This document shows, piece by piece, positions 55,351-64,000 of a DNA stretch of 64,000 bases; the stretch's first letter is position 1, and every line of letters starts with the position of its first letter. Source of the DNA: Cellulosimicrobium funkei (GTDB lineage Bacteria; Actinomycetota; Actinomycetes; Actinomycetales; Cellulomonadaceae). The stretch spans positions 151,796-215,795 of the forward strand of contig NZ_JNBQ01000004.1 of assembly GCF_001019615.1 (NCBI RefSeq). The letters are read 5' to 3'. The translations under genes were made by a program, and so were the position numbers. The notes beneath the pieces were generated by a model that saw only the letters and a list, made by a program, of their open reading frames with translations, was not told where the DNA came from and ran no database searches.

Positions 55351-55914
55351 GTGGCCGACCTGCTCCTCGCCGCGGTCGTCCTGCGCCGTCCCGAGCACGC
55401 GCTCGCCGCGCAGGTGCTGAGCCTCGCGCTCTCCGGCCTCGTCCGGGTGGAGCCGACGGCGCCCGGGCCGCCCCCGGCTCTCGTCCTCCTCGACCCGGTC
55501 CCCGGCTCCGAACGCGAGCGAGTCGCCCTCTCCGCGGTGTTCGGCGACGACGCCGGTCCGGGGGCGCGCGTCGTGCTCGACCCCGCCGACGACCGCCTGC
55601 GTGCCCGGGTGCGCGCTGCGGCGCGCGACGTCGTGCGTGGCGCGCGGCGCGACGGCTACCTCGAGCCCGGGCGGGCGCGCCACCTCACGGAGAAGGGCGA
55701 GGCCGTGCGGGCCGAGCTCGTCGCGCTGGAGGACGCGGTCGAGCGGGAGGTCGCGGACGCCCGCGCGCACGACCACGCGCGCGAGCACGTCTCGTCCGGC
55801 GCGCTCCCGTGGGCCGTGCTGTTCGGGCACGAGCCGGGGTGGGTGCCGGTCGACCGCCGGACGGTCCGGATCGACGTCGCCGCCGTCTGCGCGGCGGCCG
55901 ACGCGCTGCGCTGA
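55351..55914 (+). CDS. Hypothetical protein resembling DUF2207 C-terminal domain
   Basis: A 187-residue soluble Ala/Val/Arg-rich protein. The start MADLLLAAVVLRRPEHALAA with LSLALSGLVRVEP, the middle LTEKGEAVRAELVALEDAVE and the end ALPWAVLFGHEPGWVPV resemble the cytoplasmic C-terminal domain of DUF2207 membrane proteins, here without the membrane part. GTG at 55351 lies 7 nt after TATCGT (55338-55343), pointing to a leaderless mRNA. Function unknown. Confidence 0.72.
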   Translation: MADLLLAAVVLRRPEHALAAQVLSLALSGLVRVEPTAPGPPPALVLLDPVPGSERERVALSAVFGDDAGPGARVVLDPADDRLRARVRAAARDVVRGARRDGYLEPGRARHLTEKGEAVRAELVALEDAVEREVADARAHDHAREHVSSGALPWAVLFGHEPGWVPVDRRTVRIDVAAVCAAADALR

Positions 55915-55926
55915 CGGCCTGACGGT

Positions 55927-56559
55927 CTACGGCTCCGAGAGCCGCTCGTTGCGGCCGAAGTCCTGGAGGAACCGCGGTCCCGACTCCGCGAGCTCGGCCT
56001 CGAACTCGTCGCGCCACGAACCGTAGGGCCGGCTGGCCAGGGCGTCGTTGGAGAAGCGCGGGTCGTCGGTGAGCTCCGTGACGCAGAAGGCGGGGATCTG
56101 GAGGTCCGTGACGGGTCCGGTGCGCTCGCACTCCGCGACGACGAGCGGGTGGTTCGCCCCGCCGAAGACGTCGACGACCCAGCCGTCCGCCCCGACCCAC
56201 ACCGAGTACCGGGTCTTGACGACGCGCGCACCGCCGCGCCGGATCATCTGCACGCCGACCGCGACGTCGACCTCGCGCTCCGCCTCGTACCGCGTGCCGC
56301 CCGCCATGGGCCCCTTCACGGTGAGCGTGCACAGGTCGACGGCGGGCGCGAACCGGTCGAGCAGGCGCACCGGGTCCGTCTCCGCGTCCATCGTGGCGTC
56401 CACCGTCGGCACCTTGGCGCGCAGCCGCAGCGCGTAGCCCTCGTCCGCCAGGTAGTAGCTCTGCACGATGAGCGCCGGGGCGTCGCGCAGGTCCTCGGGC
56501 AGGTCGCGCACGAGGAACCGGCGCTCGAACTCGAAGTCCCCGTAGCCGCCGTCGGTCAT
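55927..56559 (-). CDS. CYTH-domain protein (triphosphatase-like)
   Basis: A 210-residue beta-tunnel protein of the CYTH superfamily, whose members hydrolyse inorganic triphosphate or related substrates. The N-terminal ExExK signature appears as E10-F-E12-R-R14 (EFERRFLV), with Arg for Lys. Further strands carry ALRLRAKVPT, CTLTVKGP, EAEREVDV and VVKTRYSVWV. TACGGT (complement of 56566-56571) lies 6 nt before the ATG, so it is probably leaderless. The exact substrate is unproven. Confidence 0.88.
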   Translation of the reverse strand: MTDGGYGDFEFERRFLVRDLPEDLRDAPALIVQSYYLADEGYALRLRAKVPTVDATMDAETDPVRLLDRFAPAVDLCTLTVKGPMAGGTRYEAEREVDVAVGVQMIRRGGARVVKTRYSVWVGADGWVVDVFGGANHPLVVAECERTGPVTDLQIPAFCVTELTDDPRFSNDALASRPYGSWRDEFEAELAESGPRFLQDFGRNERLSEP

Positions 56560-56628
56560 GGCCCCACCGTAGCGGGCGCGCGGGACGGGTGCGGGACGCG
56601 GGCGAGGTCGAGGGGTCCGGAGACGACG

Positions 56629-56660
56629 CGAGCCCGGCCGCCGGAGGCGGGCCGGGCTCG
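56629..56660. terminator. Terminator hairpin behind tRNA-Arg
   Basis: Perfect 11-bp stem (56629-56639 with 56650-56660), 16 bp beyond the 3' end of the tRNA on the minus strand. Confidence 0.7.
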
Positions 56661-56676
56661 TCGGAGCGGAGCAGGG

Positions 56677-56749
56677 TGCCCTCGATAGGATTCGAACCTA
56701 CGACCTTCTGCTCCGGAGGCAGACGCTCTATCCACTGAGCTACGAGGGC
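56677..56749 (-). tRNA. tRNA-Arg (anticodon CCG)
   Basis: 73 nt, full cloverleaf. Acceptor stem GCCCTCG pairs with CGAGGGC plus discriminator A. The D-arm is GCTC-AGTGGATA-GAGC. The anticodon arm TCTGC-CTCCGGA-GCAGA has the CCG anticodon, reading CGG. The T-arm is GTAGG-TTCGAAT-CCTAT. CCA is not encoded. A -10-like TAGTCT lies upstream on the minus strand (complement of 56783-56788). The gene is 174 bp from argS, the gene for its synthetase. Confidence 0.97.
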
Positions 56750-56910
56750 GAGCGCCGACGGTGTCCGCCGACGCGATGCACGAGACTACCAGCACGTCCG
56801 GGGTGCGCGGGCCCGGTGGTGCCACGCCGGTCGATCTCCGGCCCGCCGGCGCGCCGGAGAGCCCGCGAGCACCGCGTGAAACACCGCGACGGGGGGTGCG
56901 CGCGCCTCGG

Positions 56911-56916
56911 TAGAAT
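56911..56916 (+). promoter_or_regulatory. -10 of argS (TAGAAT), leaderless
   Basis: A near-consensus TAGAAT ends 6 nt before the GTG start of argS, so transcription should start on or next to the start codon. Confidence 0.65.
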
Positions 56917-56922
56917 CGCCCG

Positions 56923-58608
56923 GTGACCCCCGACGAGCTCTCCGAAGCGCTGAGCGCTGCCCTGGCCGCCGCCGTCGCCGACGGCACCCTCGCCCTGGAC
57001 CCCACCGCGGTCCCCGAGCGCGTCCACGTGGAGCGACCCCGCCAGCGCGAGCACGGCGACTGGGCCACGAACGTCGCGCTCCAGCTCGCCAAGAAGGCGG
57101 GCACGACGCCGCGCGCCCTCGCCGAGGACCTCGCGACGCGGCTCGCCGCGACCCCGGGCGTCAAGGCCGTGGACGTCGCGGGCCCGGGCTTCCTCAACAT
57201 CACGCTCGACGCGGCCGCCGCGGGCGAGCTCGCGCGCACGATCGTCGAGGCCGGCCCGGCGTACGGGCGCGGCGACTCCGAGGCGGGCACGAAGGTCAAC
57301 CTCGAGTTCGTCTCCGCGAACCCGACCGGGCCCATCCACATCGGCGGCGTCCGCTGGGCCGCCGTCGGCGACTCGCTCGCGCGCGTGCTCGAGGCGAGCG
57401 GCGCGGACGTGACGCGCGAGTACTACTTCAACGACCACGGCGCGCAGATCGACCGCTTCGCGCGCTCGCTGCTCGCGCGCGCCCGCGGCCTGGAGGCGCC
57501 CGAGGACGGGTACGGCGGCGAGTACATCAGCGAGATCGCGGACGCGGTCATCGCGGACGCGGTCGCCGCCGGCGACCCCGACCCGCGCACGCTCCCGGAC
57601 GCCGAGGCACAGGAGGTCTTCCGGGCGCGGGGCGTCGAGCGCATGTTCGGCGAGATCAAGGCGTCGCTGCACGACTTCGGCGTCGACTTCGACGTGTACT
57701 TCCACGAGGACTCGCTGCACGAGTCGGGTGCCGTGGAGCGTGCCGTCGAGCGCCTGCGCGAGTCGGGCCACATGTTCGAGCAGGACGGCGCGACGTGGCT
57801 GCGCACGACCGACTTCGGCGACGACAAGGACCGCGTCGTCATCAAGTCGGACGGCGACGCCGCGTACATCGCGGGCGACATCGCGTACTACCTCGACAAG
57901 CGCGAGCGTGGCTTCGACGAGGTCATCATCATGCTCGGCGCCGACCACCACGGGTACGTGGGCCGCATGATGGCGGTGTGCGCCGCGTTCGGCGACACCC
58001 CCGGGAAGAACCTCCAGCTCCTCATCGGGCAGATGGTCAACCTCGTCAAGGACGGGCACCCCGTGCGCATGTCCAAGCGCGCCGGGACCGTCGTGACGCT
58101 CGAGGACCTCGTCGACGCCGTCGGCGTCGACGCCGCGCGCTACTCGCTCGCGCGCTCGTCGGCGGACCAGAACATCGACCTCGACCTCGACCTGCTCGCG
58201 CGGGCCACGAACGAGAACCCCGTCTACTACGTGCAGTACGCGCACTCGCGCACGGCGGCGGTGGACCGCAACGCGGCCGACCGCGGCGTCGCGCGCGCCG
58301 ACGGCTTCGAGCCCGCGCTGCTCGACCACCCGAGCGAGGCCGCGCTCATCGGTCGCCTGACGGAGTTCCCGCGCATCGTGGCCCAGGCGGCGGAGCTGCG
58401 CGAGCCGCACCGCGTCGCGCGCTACCTCGAGGCGCTCGCCGGCGACTACCACACGTGGTACCAGCAGAAGTCCCAGCGCGTCCTGCCCTACCCGGACGAG
58501 GAGGTCACGGACACGCACCGCACGCGCCTGTGGCTCAACGACGCGGTGCGCCAGGTGCTCGCCAACGGCCTCGGCCTGCTCGGCGTCTCCGCGCCGGAGC
58601 GCATGTGA
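56923..58608 (+). CDS. argS: Arginyl-tRNA synthetase
   Basis: Class I synthetase that charges tRNA-Arg; 561 residues. The HIGH motif appears as HIGG at residues 139-142 ([12 protein letters not shown]), and KMSKS as RMSKR at 382-386. The anticodon-binding DALR domain ends in [23 protein letters not shown] at 56923 is 6 nt after TAGAAT. The stop overlaps lysA (GTGA), so lysine synthesis is coupled to argS translation, as in many actinobacteria. Confidence 0.98.
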   Translation: MTPDELSEALSAALAAAVADGTLALDPTAVPERVHVERPRQREHGDWATNVALQLAKKAGTTPRALAEDLATRLAATPGVKAVDVAGPGFLNITLDAAAAGELARTIVEAGPAYGRGDSEAGTKVNLEFVSANPTGPIHIGGVRWAAVGDSLARVLEASGADVTREYYFNDHGAQIDRFARSLLARARGLEAPEDGYGGEYISEIADAVIADAVAAGDPDPRTLPDAEAQEVFRARGVERMFGEIKASLHDFGVDFDVYFHEDSLHESGAVERAVERLRESGHMFEQDGATWLRTTDFGDDKDRVVIKSDGDAAYIAGDIAYYLDKRERGFDEVIIMLGADHHGYVGRMMAVCAAFGDTPGKNLQLLIGQMVNLVKDGHPVRMSKRAGTVVTLEDLVDAVGVDAARYSLARSSADQNIDLDLDLLARATNENPVYYVQYAHSRTAAVDRNAADRGVARADGFEPALLDHPSEAALIGRLTEFPRIVAQAAELREPHRVARYLEALAGDYHTWYQQKSQRVLPYPDEEVTDTHRTRLWLNDAVRQVLANGLGLLGVSAPERM

Positions 58609-59993
58609 GCACCGGTCTGCCGGGGTACCCCGGCGAGCCGTGGTCGCGGGGCGTGCGCCGCGGTGAGGACGGGGTGGTCGAGGTCGCGGGCGTCGGCGTC
58701 CACGACCTCGCGGCCGAGCACGGCACGCCTGCGTACGTGCTCGACGAGGCGGACTTCCGCGCGCGCGCCCGGGCGTACCGCACGGCGTTCGAGACGGCGT
58801 TCCGCGCCGTCGGGTCGGACGTCGACGTGTACTACGCGGGCAAGGCCCTGCTGACGGTGGCCGTCGCGCGCTGGGCGCGCGAGGAGGGCCTGCGCGTCGA
58901 CACCGCGAGCGGGGGAGAGCTCGCCGTCGCGCTGCGCGCCGGCGTCCCCGGCCCGGAGATCGGGCTGCACGGCAACAACAAGTCCGACGCCGAGATCGGC
59001 CGGGCGCTCGACGAGGGCGTGGGCCGGATCATCGTCGACTCGCTCGTCGAGGTCGAGCGCGTCGCGCGGCTCGCGGGCGAGCGCGGCGTGGTCGCGCCCG
59101 TCATGGTCCGCGTGACGACGGGCGTCCACGCGGGCGGGCACGAGTACATCTCGACCGCGCACGAGGACCAGAAGTTCGGGCTGTCGATCGCGGCGCCGCG
59201 GCCCACGGACGGCAGTGCGGCCGGCGACTCCCCGGCGATGACGGCGCTGCTCGACGTCGTCGCCCGCCCCGAGCTGCACCTGCTCGGGATCCACTCGCAC
59301 ATCGGCTCCCAGATCCTCGACCCCTCGGGCTTCGAGGTCGCGGCGCGCGCGGTGCTGGAGCTGCGCGCCGAGCTCGCCGCGCGCACGGGCGTGCTCGTCG
59401 ACGAGGTCGACATCGGCGGGGGCTACGGGATCGCGTACCTCCCCGGGGAGGTCGCGCTCGACCCGGAGCGCGTGGCGAAGGACGTCGCCGCCGCGGTGGA
59501 CGCGGTGGCCGCGGACCTCGGGACGCCGCTGCCGCGGTTCTCGATCGAGCCCGGCCGGGCGATCGTCGGGCCGGCCGGCCTCACGCTCTACACCGTGGGC
59601 ACGGTCAAGCCGGTGACGCTCGACGACGGCCGCGTGCGCACGTACGTGTCCGTCGACGGCGGCATGAGCGACAACATCCGCCCCGCGCTCTACGCGGCGC
59701 AGTACCACGCCGAGGTCGTCGGCCGGGCGTCCGAGGCCGAGCCGGTGCTGGCGCGCGTCGTCGGCAAGCACTGCGAGAGCGGCGACATCGTCGTCCACGA
59801 GGTGCAGCTCCCCGGCGACGTGCGCGCGGGGGACCTCCTGGCGGTCCCGGCGACGGGTGCCTACGGCCGCTCGATGGCGTCGAACTACAACCTGCTGACG
59901 CGTCCGCCCGTGGTCGCCGTGCGCGACGGCGAGAGCCGCGTGCTCGTGCGGCGCGAGACCGTCGAGGACCTGCTGGCGCTCGACGAGGGCTGA
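58605..59993 (+). CDS. lysA: Diaminopimelate decarboxylase
   Basis: PLP enzyme catalysing the last step of lysine synthesis (meso-DAP to L-lysine); 462 residues. The PLP lysine is Lys80 in [17 protein letters not shown], the PLP-phosphate loop [24 protein letters not shown] and the catalytic CESGDI ([13 protein letters not shown]) are all present. The GTG start overlaps the argS stop. A partial GC-rich dyad follows at about 59995-60055. Confidence 0.97.
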   Translation: MSTGLPGYPGEPWSRGVRRGEDGVVEVAGVGVHDLAAEHGTPAYVLDEADFRARARAYRTAFETAFRAVGSDVDVYYAGKALLTVAVARWAREEGLRVDTASGGELAVALRAGVPGPEIGLHGNNKSDAEIGRALDEGVGRIIVDSLVEVERVARLAGERGVVAPVMVRVTTGVHAGGHEYISTAHEDQKFGLSIAAPRPTDGSAAGDSPAMTALLDVVARPELHLLGIHSHIGSQILDPSGFEVAARAVLELRAELAARTGVLVDEVDIGGGYGIAYLPGEVALDPERVAKDVAAAVDAVAADLGTPLPRFSIEPGRAIVGPAGLTLYTVGTVKPVTLDDGRVRTYVSVDGGMSDNIRPALYAAQYHAEVVGRASEAEPVLARVVGKHCESGDIVVHEVQLPGDVRAGDLLAVPATGAYGRSMASNYNLLTRPPVVAVRDGESRVLVRRETVEDLLALDEG

Positions 59994-60063
59994 CCGTGCG
60001 TCGCGCCCGGGAGGGCCGGCATCCGACCCGTGGGCACGCCCCGGGCGGTCGCACGGGGCGCCG

Positions 60064-60069
60064 TATCCT
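60064..60069 (+). promoter_or_regulatory. Putative -10 of hom-thrC-thrB (TATCCT)
   Basis: TATCCT lies 88 bp before the hom start. It gives the threonine operon a transcript separate from argS-lysA. Confidence 0.45.
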
Positions 60070-60156
60070 GTGCCTGCGGCTCCCGAGCCACCCGGGCACG
60101 ACCCGGGCCGCGTGCACGGCGCCGCACCCGTCCTGACCACCCGAGGAAGGTCCGTC

Positions 60157-61521
60157 GTGCCCCCTGCCGCCGAGTCCCACCCGCCCCTGCGCGTCGCCCT
60201 GCTGGGGTGCGGCGTCGTCGGCACCCAGGTCGCGCGGCTGCTGACGGAGCAGGCCGACGACCTCGCGTCGCGCGTGGGCGCCCGCCTCGAGCTCGTCGGG
60301 ATCGCGGTGCGCAACGCGGCCGCGCCGCGCGCCTCGTCGGTCGACCGCTCGCTCCTGACCGAGGACGCCGAGGGCCTCGTCGCGCGCGCGGACATCGTCG
60401 TCGAGGTCATGGGCGGCACCGAGCCCGCCCGGTCGCTCCTGCTGCGCGCGATCGACGCCGGCGCCGCCGTCGTCACGGCGAACAAGGCGCTGCTCGCCGA
60501 GGACGGGCCCACGCTCTACAAGGCCGCCGACGCGGCGGGCGTCGACATCTACTTCGAGGCCGCCGTCGCGGGCGCCATCCCGATCGTGCGCCCGGTGCGC
60601 GAGTCGCTCGCGGGCGACCGCGTGCGCCGCGTGCTCGGCATCGTCAACGGGACGACCAACTACGTCCTCGACCAGATGGCCACCACGGGCATGGACCTCG
60701 AGGAGGCCGTCAAGGAGGCGCAGGACCTCGGCTACGCGGAGGCGGACCCGACGGCCGACGTCGAGGGGTACGACGCCGCCGCCAAGGCCGCGATCCTCGC
60801 GAGCCTCGCGTTCCACACGCGCGTCTCGCTGGACGACGTCGCGCGCGAGGGCATCATGTCCGTCACGGCCGAGGACGTCGCGTGGGCCGCGCAGACCGGC
60901 CACGTCATCAAGCTCCTCGCCATCGCGGAGCTGCGCGAGGGGACCTCGGCAGGCACGTCGGTCGGCGCAGCGGCGGGCGCGCCCGCAGGCGTGTCCGTGC
61001 GCGTGCACCCGGCGCTCGTACCCACGTCGCACCCCCTCGCGAACGTCCGTGGGTCGTTCAACGCGGTGTTCGTCGAGGCGGAGTCCGCGGGCGAGCTCAT
61101 GTTCTACGGTCGGGGCGCCGGCGGCGCGCCGACCGCGTCGGCCGTCCTGGGCGACGTCGTCTCGGCCGCGCGGCACCGCGTGCTCGGGGGCAAGGGCCCG
61201 CAGGAGTCCACCTACGCGGAGCTCGCGATCCTCCCCGCGAGCGCGGCCGTGACCCGCTACCAGGTCCGCCTCGAGGTCGACGACCGCCCGGGCGTCCTCG
61301 CCCAGGTCGCGCACGCCCTCGCCGAGCACGGCGTCTCCATCGAGGCGGTCCGTCAGCCGACGGCGCCGGGCGTCTCCGACGTCGCCGAGCCCGGGGTCGC
61401 CGAGCTCCTCATCACCACGCACGCGGCGCCGGAGTCGGCGCTGTCGGCGACCGTCGCGGCGGTCGCCGGGCTCGAGCCCGTCCGCACGATCACGTCCGTC
61501 CTGAGAGTCGAGGGAGCCTGA
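60157..61521 (+). CDS. hom: Homoserine dehydrogenase
   Basis: Reduces aspartate semialdehyde to homoserine for threonine and methionine; 454 residues. The Rossmann motif GCGVVG is at 17-22. The catalytic core includes [28 protein letters not shown] and [19 protein letters not shown]-terminal ACT domain from about residue 368 ([20 protein letters not shown]) is the usual site of threonine feedback control. GTG at 60157 is preceded by GAGGAAGG. The stop shares its A with the thrC start. Confidence 0.97.
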   Translation: MPPAAESHPPLRVALLGCGVVGTQVARLLTEQADDLASRVGARLELVGIAVRNAAAPRASSVDRSLLTEDAEGLVARADIVVEVMGGTEPARSLLLRAIDAGAAVVTANKALLAEDGPTLYKAADAAGVDIYFEAAVAGAIPIVRPVRESLAGDRVRRVLGIVNGTTNYVLDQMATTGMDLEEAVKEAQDLGYAEADPTADVEGYDAAAKAAILASLAFHTRVSLDDVAREGIMSVTAEDVAWAAQTGHVIKLLAIAELREGTSAGTSVGAAAGAPAGVSVRVHPALVPTSHPLANVRGSFNAVFVEAESAGELMFYGRGAGGAPTASAVLGDVVSAARHRVLGGKGPQESTYAELAILPASAAVTRYQVRLEVDDRPGVLAQVAHALAEHGVSIEAVRQPTAPGVSDVAEPGVAELLITTHAAPESALSATVAAVAGLEPVRTITSVLRVEGA

Positions 61522-62624
61522 TGGCCCACCAGTGGAGAGGCATCATCGCCGAGTACGCGGAGCGTCTGCCCGCGCACGTCACCGAGCGGATCGTCACGCT
61601 CGGTGAGGGCGGCACGCCGCTCGTCGAGGCCCCGGCGCTCTCCGCGCGCACGGGCGCGCAGGTGTTCGTCAAGGTCGAGGGCATGAACCCCACGGGGTCG
61701 TTCAAGGACCGCGGCATGACGACGGCGATCTCCGCCGCCGCGGGGCGCGGCGCGCAGGCGGTCGTCTGCGCCTCGACGGGCAACACGTCGGCGTCGGCCG
61801 CGGCGTACGCGGTGCGTGCGGGCATGACGTGCGCGGTCCTCGTCCCGGACGGCAAGATCGCGATGGGCAAGCTCAGCCAGGCGATCGCGCACGGCGCGCG
61901 CCTGCTGCAGGTCGACGGGAACTTCGACGACTGCCTCGTCGCGGCGCGCAAGCTCGCCGACTCCTACCCGGTCGAGCTCGTCAACTCCGTGAACCCCGAC
62001 CGCATCGAGGGCCAGAAGACCGGCGCGTTCGAGATCGTCGACGCGCTGGGCGACGCGCCCGACATCCACGCGCTGCCCGTCGGCAACGCGGGGAACATCA
62101 CCGCGTACTGGAAGGGCTTCCGGGAGTACGCCGGCCAGGGCGCCCCGGGGCACGCGGGGGAGGACCTCCCGGCCGTCGCGACGCGCGTGCCGCAGATGTG
62201 GGGCTTCCAGGCGGCGGGCGCCGCGCCGATCGTCGCGGGCCACCCGATCACCGAGCCGGAGACGATCGCGACCGCGATCCGCATCGGCAACCCCGCGTCG
62301 TGGGAGCTCGCCGAGTCGGCGCGCGACGACTCGGGCGGCGTCATCGAGGCCGTCACGGACGAGCAGATCCTCGCGGCGCACCGGGTCCTGTCGAGCGAGG
62401 TCGGCGTGTTCGTCGAGCCCGCGTCGGCGGCCGGCGTCGCCGGGATCCTGTCGCGCGCCGAGCGCGGGCTCGTGCCCGCGGGCGCGCGCATCGTCGTCAC
62501 GGTCACGGGCCACGGGCTCAAGGACCCGCAGTGGGCGCTGCGCACCCTCGACGGCAGCGAGGTGACGCCGACGCGCGTGAGCGCCGACGTCGTGTCCATC
62601 GCCGACGCCCTCGGGCTCGACTGA
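61521..62624 (+). CDS. thrC: Threonine synthase
   Basis: PLP enzyme converting O-phosphohomoserine to threonine; 367 residues, the short actinobacterial form. The PLP lysine is Lys62 in [30 protein letters not shown] and the phosphate-binding [15 protein letters not shown] are present. The ATG at 61521 overlaps the hom stop (TGATG), and its stop overlaps thrB in the same way, so the three enzymes are made together. Confidence 0.97.
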   Translation: MAHQWRGIIAEYAERLPAHVTERIVTLGEGGTPLVEAPALSARTGAQVFVKVEGMNPTGSFKDRGMTTAISAAAGRGAQAVVCASTGNTSASAAAYAVRAGMTCAVLVPDGKIAMGKLSQAIAHGARLLQVDGNFDDCLVAARKLADSYPVELVNSVNPDRIEGQKTGAFEIVDALGDAPDIHALPVGNAGNITAYWKGFREYAGQGAPGHAGEDLPAVATRVPQMWGFQAAGAAPIVAGHPITEPETIATAIRIGNPASWELAESARDDSGGVIEAVTDEQILAAHRVLSSEVGVFVEPASAAGVAGILSRAERGLVPAGARIVVTVTGHGLKDPQWALRTLDGSEVTPTRVSADVVSIADALGLD

Positions 62625-63550
62625 TGCAGCTCGGCGCGGACCACGTGCGGGTGCGCGTCCCGGCGACGAGCGCGAACCTCGGCCCCGGCTTCGACGCGCT
62701 GGGCCTGGCGCTCGCGCTCCACGACGTGCTCGAGGTGCGCGCGCTCGCGACCGACGAGGTCGTGGTCGACGTCGAGGGCGAGGGCGCCGGCGAGGTGCCG
62801 GCGGACGAGACGCACCTCGTGGTGCGGGCGCTGCGGGCCGCGCTCGACGTGGCCGGCGCGCCGCAGACGGGGTTGCACCTGACGTGCGTCAACCGTGTCC
62901 CGCACGGGCGGGGCCTCGGCTCCTCGGCGGCCGCCGTCGTCGCGGGCGTCGTGGCGGCGCGGGCGCTCGTCGCCGACCCGTCGGTCCTCGACGACGACGT
63001 GGCGCTCGGCCTCGCGACCGCCATCGAGGGGCACCCGGACAACGCGGCGCCCGCGCTCCTGGGCGGCGCCACGGTCGCGTGGGACGCGGGCCAGGGCGAC
63101 GGGCCCCGCGCCGTGCGGCTGGACGTGCACCCCGACGTCCGGGCCACCGTGCTCGTGCCCTCGGCCCGGCTCGCGACGAGCCGGGCGCGGGGGGTGCTCC
63201 CGACGCACGTGCCGCACGCCGACGCCGCCTTCAACGCGGGGCGTGCGGCCCTCCTCGTCGAGGCGCTCACCCGGCGGCCCGACCTGCTGCTCGACGCGAC
63301 GGACGACCGCCTGCACCAGGCCTACCGGGCCGACGTCATGCCGTCGTCGTTCGAGCTCGTCCAGGAGCTGCGGGCACGCGGTCTCGCCGCGACCGTCTCG
63401 GGGGCGGGACCGACCGTGCTGGTGCTCTCGACGCCGGACGGGCTGGAGGAGGTCGCTCGCGTCGCGGACTCCCTCGTCGGGGGGACCGCCGACTGGGCGG
63501 TGCACCGCCTCGACGTCGACACGCGTGGCGTCGTGGGCGAACGGCTCTGA
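62624..63550 (+). CDS. thrB: Homoserine kinase (GHMP family)
   Basis: Phosphorylates homoserine for ThrC; 308 residues. The GHMP ATP-binding loop VPHGRGLGSSAAAV has GLGSSA at residues 97-102. The N-terminal VRVPATSANLGPGFDALGLA and C-terminal ATVSGAGPTVLVLS motifs are typical. The start overlaps the thrC stop (TGATG). A TAGGAT just downstream marks the rho promoter. Confidence 0.97.
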   Translation: MQLGADHVRVRVPATSANLGPGFDALGLALALHDVLEVRALATDEVVVDVEGEGAGEVPADETHLVVRALRAALDVAGAPQTGLHLTCVNRVPHGRGLGSSAAAVVAGVVAARALVADPSVLDDDVALGLATAIEGHPDNAAPALLGGATVAWDAGQGDGPRAVRLDVHPDVRATVLVPSARLATSRARGVLPTHVPHADAAFNAGRAALLVEALTRRPDLLLDATDDRLHQAYRADVMPSSFELVQELRARGLAATVSGAGPTVLVLSTPDGLEEVARVADSLVGGTADWAVHRLDVDTRGVVGERL

Positions 63551-63568
63551 CCTCGGGCGTGCCGGTGC

Positions 63569-63574
63569 TAGGAT
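63569..63574 (+). promoter_or_regulatory. Putative -10 of rho (TAGGAT) and long leader
   Basis: TAGGAT gives a 5' UTR of about 235 nt before rho. Long leaders are usual for rho, which autoregulates by terminating its own transcript. Inverted repeats such as CCGTCACGG and CCGCCC/GGGCGG types occur in it, but no specific riboswitch was recognised. Confidence 0.45.
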
Positions 63575-63814
63575 GATTGCCAGCCTTCGGTCACGCTCTC
63601 GCACACCAGCACATCCGCACGCGGAGCGCGCTCTCGCCCACCGGGTGTGCCGCGACCGAGCAGTCCGAGAGAAGGCAATCCAGCCCCGCGTCAGATGACG
63701 TCGTCGTACCACTGACGCGTGGCGACACCTACGCACCGGCCGTCACGGCCGGGCGTCGACCACCCGCGGCCCGCCCTCTGAGCGGCGGGCGCAAACGAGG
63801 GGGAAGGGTCCTTC

Positions 63815-64000
63815 GTGACAGACACCATCGACACCGCCACGAGCAGCGCGACCGGTTCGGCCGCTGCCGGCGGGAACGCCCGGACCGGCGCGCTCTCCAC
63901 GCTGCGCCTCCCGGAGCTGCAGGCTCTCGCCTCGCAGCTCGGGGTCAAGGGCACGTCCAAGATGCGCAAGGGCGATCTTGTGGACGTCATCCGCGCACGC
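63815..64000 (+). CDS. rho: Transcription termination factor Rho (5' end only)
   Basis: The first 62 codons from GTG at 63815 (GGGGAAGG upstream). They give an Ala/Ser/Thr/Gly-rich start (MTDTIDTATSSATGSAAAGG) and then the Rho N-terminal helix-bundle segment STLRLPELQALASQLGVKGT. The remaining Rho domains lie beyond the window. The assignment rests on this segment and on its position after thrB, which is standard in actinobacteria. Confidence 0.9.
   Translation, partial: MTDTIDTATSSATGSAAAGGNARTGALSTLRLPELQALASQLGVKGTSKMRKGDLVDVIRAR

Noticed and set aside
63573..63698. 41-codon ORF in the rho leader
   Set aside because: Its ATG lies inside the predicted -10 hexamer, so it would not be in the transcript.

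Overview
The window is chromosomal DNA from a very high-GC actinobacterium. It holds about 60 protein genes and one tRNA, with no insertion sequence, prophage or CRISPR array. Gene content and order point to Micrococcales, probably the Cellulomonas/Cellulosimicrobium/Promicromonospora branch: mtrA-mtrB-lpqB followed by comF-hpf-secA, argS-lysA-hom-thrC-thrB-rho, a fused oxoglutarate decarboxylase/dehydrogenase (Kgd), a SigR/RsrA pair and the 24-residue ribosomal protein bL37. The genus is inferred, not demonstrated. Many genes start on GTG, follow their neighbour with ATGA, GTGA or TGATG overlaps, or look leaderless, with a -10 hexamer 6-7 nt before the start codon.

Layout. 1-6.3 kb: truncated glycine-betaine ABC ATPase, S-adenosylhomocysteinase, a membrane protein and a DesK/NarL-type two-component pair. 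6.4-9.7 kb: a frameshifted acyltransferase, an RDD protein and a SpoIIM-family protein. 9.7-11.2 kb: a winged-helix (AlkZ/YcaQ superfamily) protein with a 40-residue membrane peptide upstream. 11.3-17.2 kb: a tightly coupled envelope operon on the minus strand (GPDP-membrane-domain protein, DUF4129, DUF4350, MoxR ATPase, DUF58) with two apparent +1 frameshifts in 7-G runs. 17.4-21.7 kb: mtrA-mtrB-lpqB. 21.9-28.3 kb: comF, hpf, a YcaQ-like protein and secA. 28.4-33.7 kb: Rv3235-like and LysM proteins, a small protein, an excisionase-type HTH protein, a CpaB-like/CpaE-like pair and a DUF6912 protein. 33.8-37.1 kb: aroA-rsgA-hisN. 37.2-40 kb: DoxX-like, ferritin, sigR-rsrA and bL37. 40-42.6 kb: a DUF4097-PadR-DUF4097 module with paired palindromic operators. 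42.6-45.4 kb: a degenerate SGNH protein, an aldose epimerase and an aldo/keto reductase. 45.6-51.8 kb: kgd and an OmpR-type two-component system. 51.9-56.6 kb: two CNNM/CorC-type proteins, an M15 peptidase, a DUF2207-like protein and a CYTH protein. 56.7-64 kb: tRNA-Arg(CCG), argS-lysA, hom-thrC-thrB and the start of rho.

How the parts relate. Much of the window concerns the envelope: MtrAB-LpqB signalling, SecA export, the MoxR/DUF58 module, LysM and M15 cell-wall proteins. The rest covers central and amino-acid metabolism (Kgd, AroA, HisN, LysA, Hom, ThrC, ThrB) and stress control (SigR/RsrA, HPF, ferritin).

The most informative non-coding signals are a SigR-type promoter placed to give a leaderless, N-terminally extended SigR; twin CGATATATCG palindromes before the PadR operon; a CRP/GlxR-like site behind kgd; a 13-bp motif shared by both flanks of the first two-component system; and two four-copy nested palindromes in terminator positions.
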